In this document: positions 16,567 through 24,977 of the stretch, piece by piece | Position numbering within the stretch: the stretch's first letter is position 1 | Layout: each line of letters starts with the position of its first letter | NCBI GenBank assembly: GCA_035512495.1 | Contig: DATKDW010000017.1 | Location: 36,207 to 100,206, forward strand | DNA length: 64,000 bases | Direction of reading: 5' to 3' | Origin: Acidimicrobiales bacterium | Lineage (GTDB): Bacteria > Actinomycetota > Acidimicrobiia > Acidimicrobiales > CADCSY01 | Notes under the pieces: generated by a model | The model's input: only the letters and a program-made list of their open reading frames with translations | Told to the model about the DNA's origin: nothing | Databases searched by the model: none | Translations under genes and position numbers: made by a program

Positions 16567-18726
16567 TCAGGGGCCGAGGCGCCAGACGGTGAAGTGGAAG
16601 GGAAGGGCGGCGGCGCGCGACGGACGCTCGTCGTAGGTGAGCTCCCACAGCGGCAGGCTGCGCCGGACGCGCAGCACCTCTTCGGCGTCGAGGCCGGCGA
16701 GCGGGCCGGGGAGGGCGTCGCCGTCGGCGACGAGGAAGGTGGTCCTCCCGGGCAGCGCCTCCTGCCAGACCCCGACGTCGGCGGGGGTGGCGCCGGCCGG
16801 CAGGCGGGTCACCGCCGCGCCCGTCCGGTAGAGCACGGGGGAGGCGAAGGCGTTGGCCGAGCCCGCCGCCGGCCCCTCGGCCATCGACCACAGGAAGAGG
16901 GCCTCACCGTCGGGGTCGAGGGCGACGACTTCGTCGATGGTGGTGAGCGAGCCCGCCAGCTCGTGGTGGTCGCGCAGGGGCAGCGACATGGCGAGCATCG
17001 ACCCGACGAGGGCCACGGTCGCCACGGCGCTGGCGGCCCGCAGGGGGAGGGCGCCCCGTCCCCGGTAGACCAGGCCGGCGGCCAGGGCGACGGCGATGAG
17101 GATGGTCAGGCCGGTGAGGTTGTAGGGGAGGAAGCGGCGAGTCCACCAGATCAAGCGGGTGGCGATGCGGGGGTTCTGCAGGTACAGCGGCAGCAGGAGC
17201 AGGGCGGGCCCCACCGCCACCCACCGGCTCAGCCGCCACGGACGCAGGGCGGTGACGGCCACGCCCACCAGGGCGAGGGCGATCCCCGGCCAGGTGAGGA
17301 ACATCGCCAGGCGCTCCAGCGACCGCCGGGCGTAGAAGTCGCCGGCGGCGTTGAGGTTGGTCCCGGGCGCCAGCGCGTCGGGGCCGAGGAGCGGGCGAGC
17401 GGCGTTGTAGGCGAGGACCAGCGCGGTCAGCGCCACGGTGCCGCCTCCGAGCGCCAGCCGTCCTCGTCGGGTGCCGGCCCAGCCCACCACCCGGTCGATC
17501 GAGCGCACCGCGGCGCCCACCAGGGCAGACCTCGCTCCCGGGTTGTGTGCGCCAGGCGTCGGCTCCGGACGTCCAGCGCGCACATCTCGGGCCGGGGTGG
17601 TGGCCAGACGGCGGGCGACGGTCACCACGGCCGCGGTGGCGATGGGGAGCGCGAGCGCGCCGATGAGGGTGGGCAGGTCGGGCAGGCCCTGGCCGGCGGT
17701 GTAGTGGCCGGCGAATCGGTACGCCTGGAGCAGGGCGTGGGGCATGACCAGCGCCAGGCCGGCGGCATACCAGGTGGCCCGGCGGTCGAACCGGCCGGCG
17801 ATCGCCAGCAGCGACAGGGCGACCACGGCGAGGCCAACCATCACCATGCCGTCGGCCCGGGCCACGAACACCAGCCCGGTGAGCACCCCCGCCAGGCCGG
17901 CGGCGGGTCGCCAGCGCGCCTGGGCGGCGACGACCACGCCCAGCACCGCCCCGACGAGCAGCAGCTGGGTGAGCACCTCGCTGGTGGGGTAGCGGGCGTG
18001 CCAGACACCGATCATGTTGACCGTCGCCACCACGCCGGCGAGGGTGCCGGCCACCGGCCCGAAGGCGCGCCACGCCACCAGGCAGGTGGCCAGGGCGACC
18101 AGCACGCCGAGGACGGGGTTGACGTTGACCACCCCACCGGGCCCGGCGACGTCGCCCGGCGGCGCCAGCAGTGCGGCGTGCAGGTGGTAGAAGCCCGGGA
18201 TGCTGCGGCCCTCGTCGAGGGTGCTGGCGGCCAGGCCGGGGAAGCGCACCCGCTCGTCGTTCACCGTCCCGGGGAGGTCGGCGCCGGCGGCCAGGGCGGG
18301 GTCGGGCACGTCGAACGACCCGGTGCGGGGGATGGCGAGGCCGTGGGCCACGTAGACGCCGGGGTCCCAGCCGGCCATGGCCACGGGGAAGCCGGGGAAG
18401 AGGAGCAGCCCGCCGGCCACCACCAGCGCGCCGAGCACCCCGAGCTGCGCGGGGTCGGTGCGCACCACCGGTCGCGCCCGGGAGCGCAGGGCCACGAGCA
18501 CCACCACGCCGAGCAGGGCGGTGGCACCGAGCGCCGTGCCCACGAGGGTCCACACGCGGGCGTGGGCGAGCACGAGCGAGACCTCGGCCACCACGGCGAC
18601 GACCACGATGGCGAGGCCGACGACGATCTCGCCGAGCGTCAGAGAGGCCGCCTCCCGCTCGCTCCGCCGGGCGGGTTGGTCGGGCCGGTCGGTCGTCCCC
18701 GTCGGGGTGGCGTCGGCAGCGCTCAT
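16567..18726 (-). CDS. Large polytopic membrane protein, GT-C-like
   Basis: 719 residues with more than ten hydrophobic segments and a C-terminal exported domain. An early loop contains GWDPGVYVAHGLAIPRTGS, resembling the acidic first loop of ArnT/PMT-type GT-C glycosyltransferases, and WHARYPTSEVLTQLL follows. The predicted role is transfer of a sugar from a polyprenyl-phosphate donor outside the membrane. It heads the operon 18726 to 12840. The ATG at 18726 was chosen because upstream in-frame sequence is low-quality Arg-rich translation. No catalytic residue can be proved from sequence alone. Confidence 0.68.
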   Translation of the reverse strand: MSAADATPTGTTDRPDQPARRSEREAASLTLGEIVVGLAIVVVAVVAEVSLVLAHARVWTLVGTALGATALLGVVVLVALRSRARPVVRTDPAQLGVLGALVVAGGLLLFPGFPVAMAGWDPGVYVAHGLAIPRTGSFDVPDPALAAGADLPGTVNDERVRFPGLAASTLDEGRSIPGFYHLHAALLAPPGDVAGPGGVVNVNPVLGVLVALATCLVAWRAFGPVAGTLAGVVATVNMIGVWHARYPTSEVLTQLLLVGAVLGVVVAAQARWRPAAGLAGVLTGLVFVARADGMVMVGLAVVALSLLAIAGRFDRRATWYAAGLALVMPHALLQAYRFAGHYTAGQGLPDLPTLIGALALPIATAAVVTVARRLATTPARDVRAGRPEPTPGAHNPGARSALVGAAVRSIDRVVGWAGTRRGRLALGGGTVALTALVLAYNAARPLLGPDALAPGTNLNAAGDFYARRSLERLAMFLTWPGIALALVGVAVTALRPWRLSRWVAVGPALLLLPLYLQNPRIATRLIWWTRRFLPYNLTGLTILIAVALAAGLVYRGRGALPLRAASAVATVALVGSMLAMSLPLRDHHELAGSLTTIDEVVALDPDGEALFLWSMAEGPAAGSANAFASPVLYRTGAAVTRLPAGATPADVGVWQEALPGRTTFLVADGDALPGPLAGLDAEEVLRVRRSLPLWELTYDERPSRAAALPFHFTVWRLGP

Positions 18727-18815
18727 GGGCGTCAGCAGCCTGCCACCTGTGGGCCCGACGCCCACGCCACCGAGGCTCACTCCCTCGCCTGACGAGGTCG
18801 AAGCAGCGGGTCGGC

Positions 18816-19253
18816 TCAGGAGCCGGCGAGCAGGACCGACTCGGCGTCGGCGGGGTCGATGCGTTCGAGCCCCACCACGGCGTCGAAGGCGCGGTCGGGG
18901 GAGACGATGGTGTCGATCCCCCGGTTCAGGGCGGTGGCGGCGTGGATGCCGTCTCGGACGTCGAGGCGGTCGTCGGCGGCGACCAGGCTCAGGGCCAGGC
19001 GCACGTCGGCGACCTCGACGGCGTGGAGCCGGCACAGGTCGGCTGCCGCGTGCGCATCGGCCATGGCCTGGCGTCGGTCGCCACCGCGCCGGGACCGTAC
19101 GTGGGCCAGCTCCTGCACCAGCTCGACACTCGCGTCCCCGACGAGGAGCCCATCGCCGGCCAGTCGGACGAGCCGGCGGCAGGGCGCTCGGTACCGGTGG
19201 CCGGTGCCGAGGGCGTAGACGAAGACGGCGGTGTCGTAGAGGAAGCGCCTCAT
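18816..19253 (-). CDS. vapC: PIN-domain toxin (VapC-like)
   Basis: 145 residues. The PIN fold starts YDTAVFVYALG (first metal-binding Asp at residue 7), with VELVQELAHV (Glu), the RDGIHAATAL block (Asp) and SPDRAFDAV (last Asp). These form the four-acid site of VapC-type ribonucleases, which usually cleave tRNA or rRNA. The ATG at 19253 overlaps the antitoxin stop as ATGA. A longer in-frame reading upstream belongs to the antitoxin strand and is rejected. Confidence 0.85.
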   Translation of the reverse strand: MRRFLYDTAVFVYALGTGHRYRAPCRRLVRLAGDGLLVGDASVELVQELAHVRSRRGGDRRQAMADAHAAADLCRLHAVEVADVRLALSLVAADDRLDVRDGIHAATALNRGIDTIVSPDRAFDAVVGLERIDPADAESVLLAGS

Positions 19254-19507
19254 CCGTAGCGTGCGTCGAGGTCGGCGCCGAGCTGGCCCTTGACTTCGTC
19301 CCACTCGCCGACGGGCGCGGGCGCAGCGTCGAGCAGGCGATCGGCGGCCAGGCGTCGCAGGGTGACCTCGTCGCTCAGCGACACATCGATGGCCTGGCGC
19401 ACCACGGCGGCCACCGACGAGCCCCGGCGCTCCGCCTCCGCCTCGAGTCGGGCGTAGCGCTCGTCGTCCACCAGGATCTGCAGCCGTCGGGTCATCGACA
19501 TGCTCAT
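19250..19507 (-). CDS. vapB: Ribbon-helix-helix antitoxin (VapB-like)
   Basis: Up to 85 residues. The N-terminal strand RRLQILVDDERYARLEAEAERRGSS followed by VAAVVRQAIDVSL is a ribbon-helix-helix DNA-binding domain. The acidic C-terminal tail would bind the toxin. Three in-frame ATGs at 19507, 19501 and 19495 (M-S-M-S-M-T) make the start uncertain. An inverted repeat spans the start region (19499-19524), consistent with autoregulation. Confidence 0.82.
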   Translation of the reverse strand: MSMSMTRRLQILVDDERYARLEAEAERRGSSVAAVVRQAIDVSLSDEVTLRRLAADRLLDAAPAPVGEWDEVKGQLGADLDARYG

Positions 19508-19524
19508 ACAGTAGCAGGAGCATG
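19499..19524. promoter_or_regulatory. Operator-like inverted repeat at the antitoxin start
   Basis: CATGCTC and GAGCATG form a perfect 7-bp inverted repeat with a 12-bp spacer, placed over the antitoxin start codons. RHH antitoxins bind such dyads to repress their own operon, so this is the natural candidate operator. Confidence 0.5.
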
Positions 19525-19550
19525 TCGAGCGCCAGCCCGACGCGCCACCC

Positions 19551-21503
19551 TTACGAGGGGGCGGTGGTGGCGCCGGTCTCGATGAGGAGGTCGAGGGTGC
19601 GGGCGATGAAGCTGGCCATCTGGTTGCGGCGCACGGTGGCGTCGGGGCTGAACTTCCCGTCGCCGGTGCCGGCGGCGATGCCGGCCGAGGCGGCCTTGTT
19701 GATGTTCGCCTCGTGGGTGTGGCCGTCGTCGTCGGTGAACCAGTTGCCGGTGGCGACCATGGGCTGGTCGACGATGAGGTCGTGGGCCCGGACGAGGAAG
19801 GTGGCCATGGCGGCACGGCTCACGGTGGCCTCGGGCCAGTAGCGGCCGTCGCCGGAGCCCTTCACCACGCCGACGGCGGCGAGCTGGTTGATCCGGAGGT
19901 GGTGGACCGACGTGCCGTCGTCGCTGAACGCGTCGGGCGGGTCCGCCGGCAGGGCGTGGCCGGCCTCTTCGATGGTCCGGGCGACGAAGGAGGCCATCTG
20001 GGCCCGGCTCACGGTGCCGCTCGGGTCGAAGGTGGTGGCGGTGATGCCCTTGGCGATGCCCCAGGTGGCGACGCAGTCGATGGGGAAGCTGTGCACGTCG
20101 CTGCTCGGCACGTCGGTGAAGCCGCCCTCGACGACCCAGCCCTCGGGGCAGGAGTCGTCGATCGCGCGGGCGGTGACGCCGGGCTCGTAGTCGAGCGTGG
20201 GCTCGGGCTCGGTGGCGGCAGGCTCGGGCGCCGGCTCGGGCTTGGGCTCCGGCGCGGCGAGCGCGGCGGCGGCGAAGCTGAGGGCGTCGGCGGTCTGGAG
20301 GAGGCCGGCGCCGTACTGCGGGTCCCACCCGGCGGGGCCGAGGTCCTCGGCGCTGCCGACGAGGGCTCGGCGCACGGCGGCGGGGTCGGTGGTCCCGCCG
20401 GCGACGATCATGGCGGCGGCAGCCGACACGTGGGGGACGGCCATCGAGGTGCCGGCCATGAAGCAGTAGCAGAACTTGCCGATCTCCCCGCCCTGGAGGG
20501 TCTGCTGGAGGACGCCGTCGGGGTTCCGGTCCTTGTTCTGGTCGACCGAGAGGTCGCCGCCGGGCCCCACGAGGTCGATCTCTTCGCCGTAGTTGGAGTA
20601 CGTGGGGCGGGTCTTGTCGTAGCGGACGGCGCCGACGGCGATGACCTCGGGGAAGGCGGCGGGGTAGGAGACGCTCGAGACGCCCTCGTTGCCGGTGGAG
20701 GCGACGATGACCACGCCCATGCCGCTGGCGTAGGTGACGGCGTCGGCCACCACGGTGGAGCCGGTGGGGCCACCGAGGCTGAGGTTGGCCACCTTGGCGC
20801 CGTTGTCGGCGGCGAAGCGGATGGCCTTGGCCACGTTCCAGTCGGACCCCGAGCCGTTGGCGTCGAGCACCCGGATGGGCATGATCGTCGCCTTGTGGGA
20901 CAGGCCGGCGACGCCGACCCCGTTGTCGGTCGACTGGGCGAGGGTCCCGGTCACGTGGGTGCCGTGGCCGTTGCTGTCGTCGGGGGTGGCGTCGTCCTCG
21001 ACGAAGTCCCAGCCGGCCACGAACGTGGTGTCGGCCAGGTCGGGGGCGGCGGTGTGCACACCGCGGGTGTGGGAGGCCGCGCCGCTGTCGATCACGGCCA
21101 CGACCACGCCCTTGCCGGCCGCCGGCTGCGCCGTCCACGCCTCGGTCGACTGCACCATGGGGAGGTGCCACTGGCTCGAGTAGAGCGGGTCGTTGGGCGT
21201 GGTGTGGGCCTGCACGGCCACGGTGGGGCTGATCTCTGCCACCGCGCCGCCGGCCGCGGGACGCCGCGAGGTCGTCGGCCGGGCCAGGACGAAGTCGGTG
21301 CCGGGGGCGGTGTCGACCACCTCGAGGCCTCGGGCCACGAGTGCCTGGCTGCGCTCGGCGGCGGGCGTCCCGGCGGCGAAGCGGACCACCACAGGGTCGC
21401 GGTCGGAGCCTGACGCGCTTGCGGCCCCCGCGGGGGCCGTGGTGAGGAGGGTGACGGCGACGAGGACCGCCACCAGCACCGATAGGTTCTTCCGCCGTGT
21501 CAC
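19551..21503 (-). CDS. Secreted subtilisin-like serine protease with SLH-like repeats
   Basis: About 650 residues. The start RRKNLSVLVAVLVAVTLL ends in AGA and is a signal peptide. A short propeptide leads to the S8 catalytic domain, with the triad in VVAVIDSGA (Asp), NGHGTHVTG (His) and AGTSMAVPHVS (Ser). A Pro/Glu linker (PEPKPEPAPEPAA) follows, then three S-layer-homology-like repeats (FTDVPSSDVHSFPID, WGIAKGITATTFDPSGTVSRAQMASF and so on). It is probably cell-wall attached. I chose GTG 21503 because it directly precedes the signal peptide; GTG 21590 would add 29 non-signal residues across a TATACC hexamer that looks like a -10. Confidence 0.88.
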   Translation of the reverse strand: MTRRKNLSVLVAVLVAVTLLTTAPAGAASASGSDRDPVVVRFAAGTPAAERSQALVARGLEVVDTAPGTDFVLARPTTSRRPAAGGAVAEISPTVAVQAHTTPNDPLYSSQWHLPMVQSTEAWTAQPAAGKGVVVAVIDSGAASHTRGVHTAAPDLADTTFVAGWDFVEDDATPDDSNGHGTHVTGTLAQSTDNGVGVAGLSHKATIMPIRVLDANGSGSDWNVAKAIRFAADNGAKVANLSLGGPTGSTVVADAVTYASGMGVVIVASTGNEGVSSVSYPAAFPEVIAVGAVRYDKTRPTYSNYGEEIDLVGPGGDLSVDQNKDRNPDGVLQQTLQGGEIGKFCYCFMAGTSMAVPHVSAAAAMIVAGGTTDPAAVRRALVGSAEDLGPAGWDPQYGAGLLQTADALSFAAAALAAPEPKPEPAPEPAATEPEPTLDYEPGVTARAIDDSCPEGWVVEGGFTDVPSSDVHSFPIDCVATWGIAKGITATTFDPSGTVSRAQMASFVARTIEEAGHALPADPPDAFSDDGTSVHHLRINQLAAVGVVKGSGDGRYWPEATVSRAAMATFLVRAHDLIVDQPMVATGNWFTDDDGHTHEANINKAASAGIAAGTGDGKFSPDATVRRNQMASFIARTLDLLIETGATTAPS

Positions 21504-21605
21504 CTTGTTGTCATCGACGGATGGGGCTCCGCGCTTGAGGTATACCGGGCTGCTCGGGACAACGTAGGCGCAACCGGTCGAACCCGGCACACCTCCCGCC
21601 CCCGC

Positions 21606-23636
21606 CTACAGGGGCAGGCTCGACTCGTGGTTGCGGTAGGCGGCCTGGTTGCCGATGCCCGTCACCGAGCCGGCGGCGATGGCGCCCCGGCGAGCGGTGC
21701 CCATGGCGGCGTAGGCGACCGGGTCGGTGGCGCTGTTCGCGGCGCAGATCACCTGGTGGGGGGTGCCGCCGGCCACCGTGCAGCCGGCCAGGACGTGGGG
21801 CACGGCGTCGGCGTCGTCGACGGTGAGCACCGCCTCGGCGAGGAGCACCACCGGCCGGTCGAAGCGGTAGACGAGGAGCCGCTCGCTGGCCCCGTCGCCC
21901 ACCGGCCGCTGCACCCGGCCCACCCGCACGAGCGTGGGCGCCGCGGTCTGCCCGCTGGCGAAGTGGGCGGTGCGGCCGAGCTCGTCGACCTGGTTGGTGA
22001 GCTCGGGGCGGGCGGCCGACCACACCACGCCCGGCTCGACCGAGGCGCCCTGGGTGAGGTGGTCGATCGAGCCCTCGGGGAAGGTGACGTCGGCGGCCCG
22101 GTTGTCACCCGCGACCGGCTGGGCCTCGGCCGAGCGCACCTCGCTGCCGTCGAGGGCGTAGACCCGCCATGCCGCTTCGGGCTCGGTCGAAGACGGCACC
22201 ACGATCGCCTCGTCGAAGGTGAAGCGCACCACGTCGCGCCCCTCGTCGATGGCGACGGTGACGAGGTCGGGCCCCATGGTGTGCCCTGCCCCGACCGCCG
22301 GGGCCGCCTGCTGGGGGTTCGTGTCGCCGCCGCCGGCCGCCTCGACCGCCAGGGTCTGCACGTAGCCGCGCTTGACCTCGGCCGCGTCCTCGGCGGTGAG
22401 GGCGAGCGTCACCCGGTGCACAGCGGTGCCACTGCCGCTCACCAAGGTCCCGATGACGACGCGGCCGTCGTCGAGGATCACCCGGTAGCGGTCGGCGCGC
22501 AGCGAGGTGGCCGCCTGGTCGAACACGAAGTCGGCGCTGCCCTCGACCACCCCGACCACAGCGGCGAGGTCGGGGGCGGTGGTGGTGCCCGAGACGAGGG
22601 TGAGGGCGCCGATGCCGGCGCTGCCCTCGGGCCCGAGGTGGCCGACCTCGTCCTGGACGGCGTTGCGGGCGACGGTGGCGGTGGTGGCGAGGCGGATGGC
22701 CTCGGTGTCGGCGGCGGCGAAGGTGGCGACCACCTGCCGGCGGTCGGTGATGCCCCGGGCCACCTCCTCGGCCCGGACCTGCTCGGCGGCGAAGGTGTAG
22801 GCCCGGAACCGGCTGCTCACGAGCGTGGGGCTCACCTCCTGGTCGAAGGCATAGACCAGGCGGGGCCGTCCGTCCTCGGTGGGCTGGGCCCGCTCGACGC
22901 CCATCAGCTCGGGGCTGGCCAGCGTGGCCGTCACGCCGGTGCGCGCCAGGTCGACCGCCATGTCCTCGGTGAGGGCGTCGAGGGCTCGGGCGAGGAACAG
23001 AGCCATCTGGCCGCGGGTGACGAGCGCGCCGGGGGCGTAGCGGTGGGGGGCGACGCCCACCACCACCCCGAGCTCGGCGAGCTGGTCGATCCGGCGGGCG
23101 TGGGTGCCGCTGACGTCGTCGAATGCCGGTCCGGCGGGCTCGGGCAGGGGAGCGGCGGCGATCACCTCGATGGCGCGGGCCACGAACGAGGCCATCTGCT
23201 CGCGCGTCACCTCGAGGTCGGGGTGGAAGGTGCGGGGGCCGGTGCCGGTGGTGACGCCGGTCTGGCCGAGCTGATCGATGGCGTCGGCGTGGACGCTGCT
23301 GGCGATGTCGTCGAAGCCGTACGGCGACCGGGGCTCGGGCACGGCGGCACCGCCCACGCGCATCGACCGCACCAGGAACGAGGCCATCTGCCCGCGGATG
23401 ACGGTGAGCTCGGGGGCGTAGTGGCTGTTGGTGGCGCCCCGGGTGATGCCGTAGAAGGCGACGCAGTCGACGGCCTCACCAGTGGCGCCGTCGGGGCGGT
23501 CTGCGAACGAGGAGGTGCCGGCCACCTCGCACGCCTCGGTGGTGGTGCGGGGGACCGCCTCGTCCTCGGCGCTCGCCGGCAGGGCGACGGAGGTCAGGAC
23601 CAGGGTCGCAGTGATCGCCGCCGTCACGCCTCGCAC
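21606..23636 (-). CDS. Secreted SLH-repeat protein with long beta-rich C-terminal region
   Basis: About 676 residues: signal peptide (VRGVTAAITATLVLTSVALP, cut near ASA), three SLH-like repeats at about 35-235 (YGITRGATNSHYAPELTVIRGQMASFLVRSM and similar), then about 440 residues with recurring short blocks such as RLVYAFDQEV, VVRFTFDEAI and LLVYRFDRPV, suggesting repeated beta domains. No enzyme motif is visible. GTG 23636 is preferred over ATG 23690 because TAGCCT lies 7 nt upstream (23644-23649) and the signal peptide then begins the protein. Same strand and repeat type as the subtilase, 102 bp away. Confidence 0.75.
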   Translation of the reverse strand: MRGVTAAITATLVLTSVALPASAEDEAVPRTTTEACEVAGTSSFADRPDGATGEAVDCVAFYGITRGATNSHYAPELTVIRGQMASFLVRSMRVGGAAVPEPRSPYGFDDIASSVHADAIDQLGQTGVTTGTGPRTFHPDLEVTREQMASFVARAIEVIAAAPLPEPAGPAFDDVSGTHARRIDQLAELGVVVGVAPHRYAPGALVTRGQMALFLARALDALTEDMAVDLARTGVTATLASPELMGVERAQPTEDGRPRLVYAFDQEVSPTLVSSRFRAYTFAAEQVRAEEVARGITDRRQVVATFAAADTEAIRLATTATVARNAVQDEVGHLGPEGSAGIGALTLVSGTTTAPDLAAVVGVVEGSADFVFDQAATSLRADRYRVILDDGRVVIGTLVSGSGTAVHRVTLALTAEDAAEVKRGYVQTLAVEAAGGGDTNPQQAAPAVGAGHTMGPDLVTVAIDEGRDVVRFTFDEAIVVPSSTEPEAAWRVYALDGSEVRSAEAQPVAGDNRAADVTFPEGSIDHLTQGASVEPGVVWSAARPELTNQVDELGRTAHFASGQTAAPTLVRVGRVQRPVGDGASERLLVYRFDRPVVLLAEAVLTVDDADAVPHVLAGCTVAGGTPHQVICAANSATDPVAYAAMGTARRGAIAAGSVTGIGNQAAYRNHESSLPL

Positions 23637-23701
23637 CGATGGGAGGCTAGGCGACCGTTCGGTGCCCGGGCCGTCGCCGGCGGCTGGCATCCTGGTGGGC
23701 G

Positions 23702-24823
23702 GTGGACCGCCTGCACATCTTCCTCGGGACCAAGGCCCAGTACATCAAGACGGCGCCGGTGCTCCGCCTGCTCGACGACCGCGGGGTCGACTACCGCCTG
23801 ATCGACTCTGGCCAGCACGCCCGCATCAGCGTGGGCATGCGCGGCGACCTGGGCCTGCGCTCGCCCGACCACTTCCTCGGCGGCGAGGACGACATCGACT
23901 CCATCCCCCAGTTCCTGCGCTGGTCGGGGACCCTGGCCGCCCGCCTGCCGTCGGCCCGCCGGCTGCGCCGCGACGTCTTCGGCGGCGACGGCGGCATCTG
24001 CGTGGTCCACGGCGACACCCCCTCGACCCTGCTCTCGGCCGCCATGGCCCGGCGGGCGGGTCTGCGGGTGGCGCACCTCGAGGCCGGCCTGCGCTCGCAC
24101 AACGTGTTCCACCCGTTCCCCGAGGAGGCCATCCGCATCGTGGTGATGCGCCTGGCCCACCTGCTCTTCGCCCCCGACGCCACCGCGGTGCACAACCTCG
24201 AGTCGATGGGCGTCAAGGGCCGGGTCGTCCCGGTGAGCGGCAACACCTCGGTCGACGCCCTGCGCTCCACCTTCGACCACGTCTTCCCGTCGGGCATGCC
24301 GCCGGGGATGGGGGAGGCCGGCGACGGCCCGGTGGTGGTCACCATGCACCGGGTCGAGAACCTCCACTCCAAGCGCAGCGTGGGCTCGTTCGTCGAGCTG
24401 GTGTCCAACCTGGCCACCCGCCACGACGTGCGCTTCGTCGTCCACGGCCCGACCCGCGAGGTCATCGAGCGGACCCGCGCCGTCGAGCGCCTCACCGCCC
24501 TCGGCGTCGACCTGCGGCCGCTGTCGAGCCACGCCGACTTCATCGCCGCAGTGGCCCGTGCCCCGTTCGTGATCACCGACGGCGGCTCCATCCAGGAGGA
24601 GTGCGCCCTCCTCGGCGTGCCCACCCTGTTGTGGCGCTACCGGACCGAGCGCCCCGACGGCCTCGGCGCCAACGTGGTGCTCTCGCGCTACGACGACGAC
24701 GTGGTGCGCGACTTCCTCGCCGACCCCGAGCGCCTGCGCCGCAAGCCGGTGCCGCTCGACGCCAGCCCCGCGGCGGAGATCGTCGAGGTCCTGCTCGAGG
24801 AGCTGGCCAACCCCCCGTCCTGA
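23702..24823 (+). CDS. wecB: UDP-N-acetylglucosamine 2-epimerase-like enzyme
   Basis: 373 residues of GT-B fold. Family motifs are HGDTPST, AHLEAGLRS, VTMHRVENLHSK, SGNTSVDAL and TDGGSIQEEC (family: TDSGGxQEE, here with one extra residue order change). WecB enzymes convert UDP-GlcNAc to UDP-ManNAc for envelope glycans. The substituted TDGGS and the atypical start IFLGTKAQYIK (usual: VFGTRPEAIK) mean that another UDP-sugar, or a relative of the DUF354 group, is possible. GTG start, divergent from the SLH-repeat gene. Confidence 0.8.
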   Translation: MDRLHIFLGTKAQYIKTAPVLRLLDDRGVDYRLIDSGQHARISVGMRGDLGLRSPDHFLGGEDDIDSIPQFLRWSGTLAARLPSARRLRRDVFGGDGGICVVHGDTPSTLLSAAMARRAGLRVAHLEAGLRSHNVFHPFPEEAIRIVVMRLAHLLFAPDATAVHNLESMGVKGRVVPVSGNTSVDALRSTFDHVFPSGMPPGMGEAGDGPVVVTMHRVENLHSKRSVGSFVELVSNLATRHDVRFVVHGPTREVIERTRAVERLTALGVDLRPLSSHADFIAAVARAPFVITDGGSIQEECALLGVPTLLWRYRTERPDGLGANVVLSRYDDDVVRDFLADPERLRRKPVPLDASPAAEIVEVLLEELANPPS

Positions 24824-24977
24824 GGCGCCCGGCCGGGTTCACCTCATCCGGCAAAGGGGCCCCTCACCACGCCCCGGGATAAATCGCTCAAGTCGGACGA
24901 GGGTGACGACGAGACTACCGGGGAGCACGGCTGCGTCGAGCCAGGGCGCCGCCCATCGTCGGAGTTGAGGAGCGCAG

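Noticed and set aside
19508..19816. N-terminal extension of the VapB-like antitoxin frame
   Set aside because: The upstream part is antisense-type Pro/Ser/Thr-rich translation overlapping the end of the subtilase gene; the RHH domain begins at the triple Met.
21560..21590. A TΨC-arm-like GGGTTCGACC on the minus strand
   Set aside because: No acceptor, D-arm or anticodon stem can be built around it, so it is not a tRNA.
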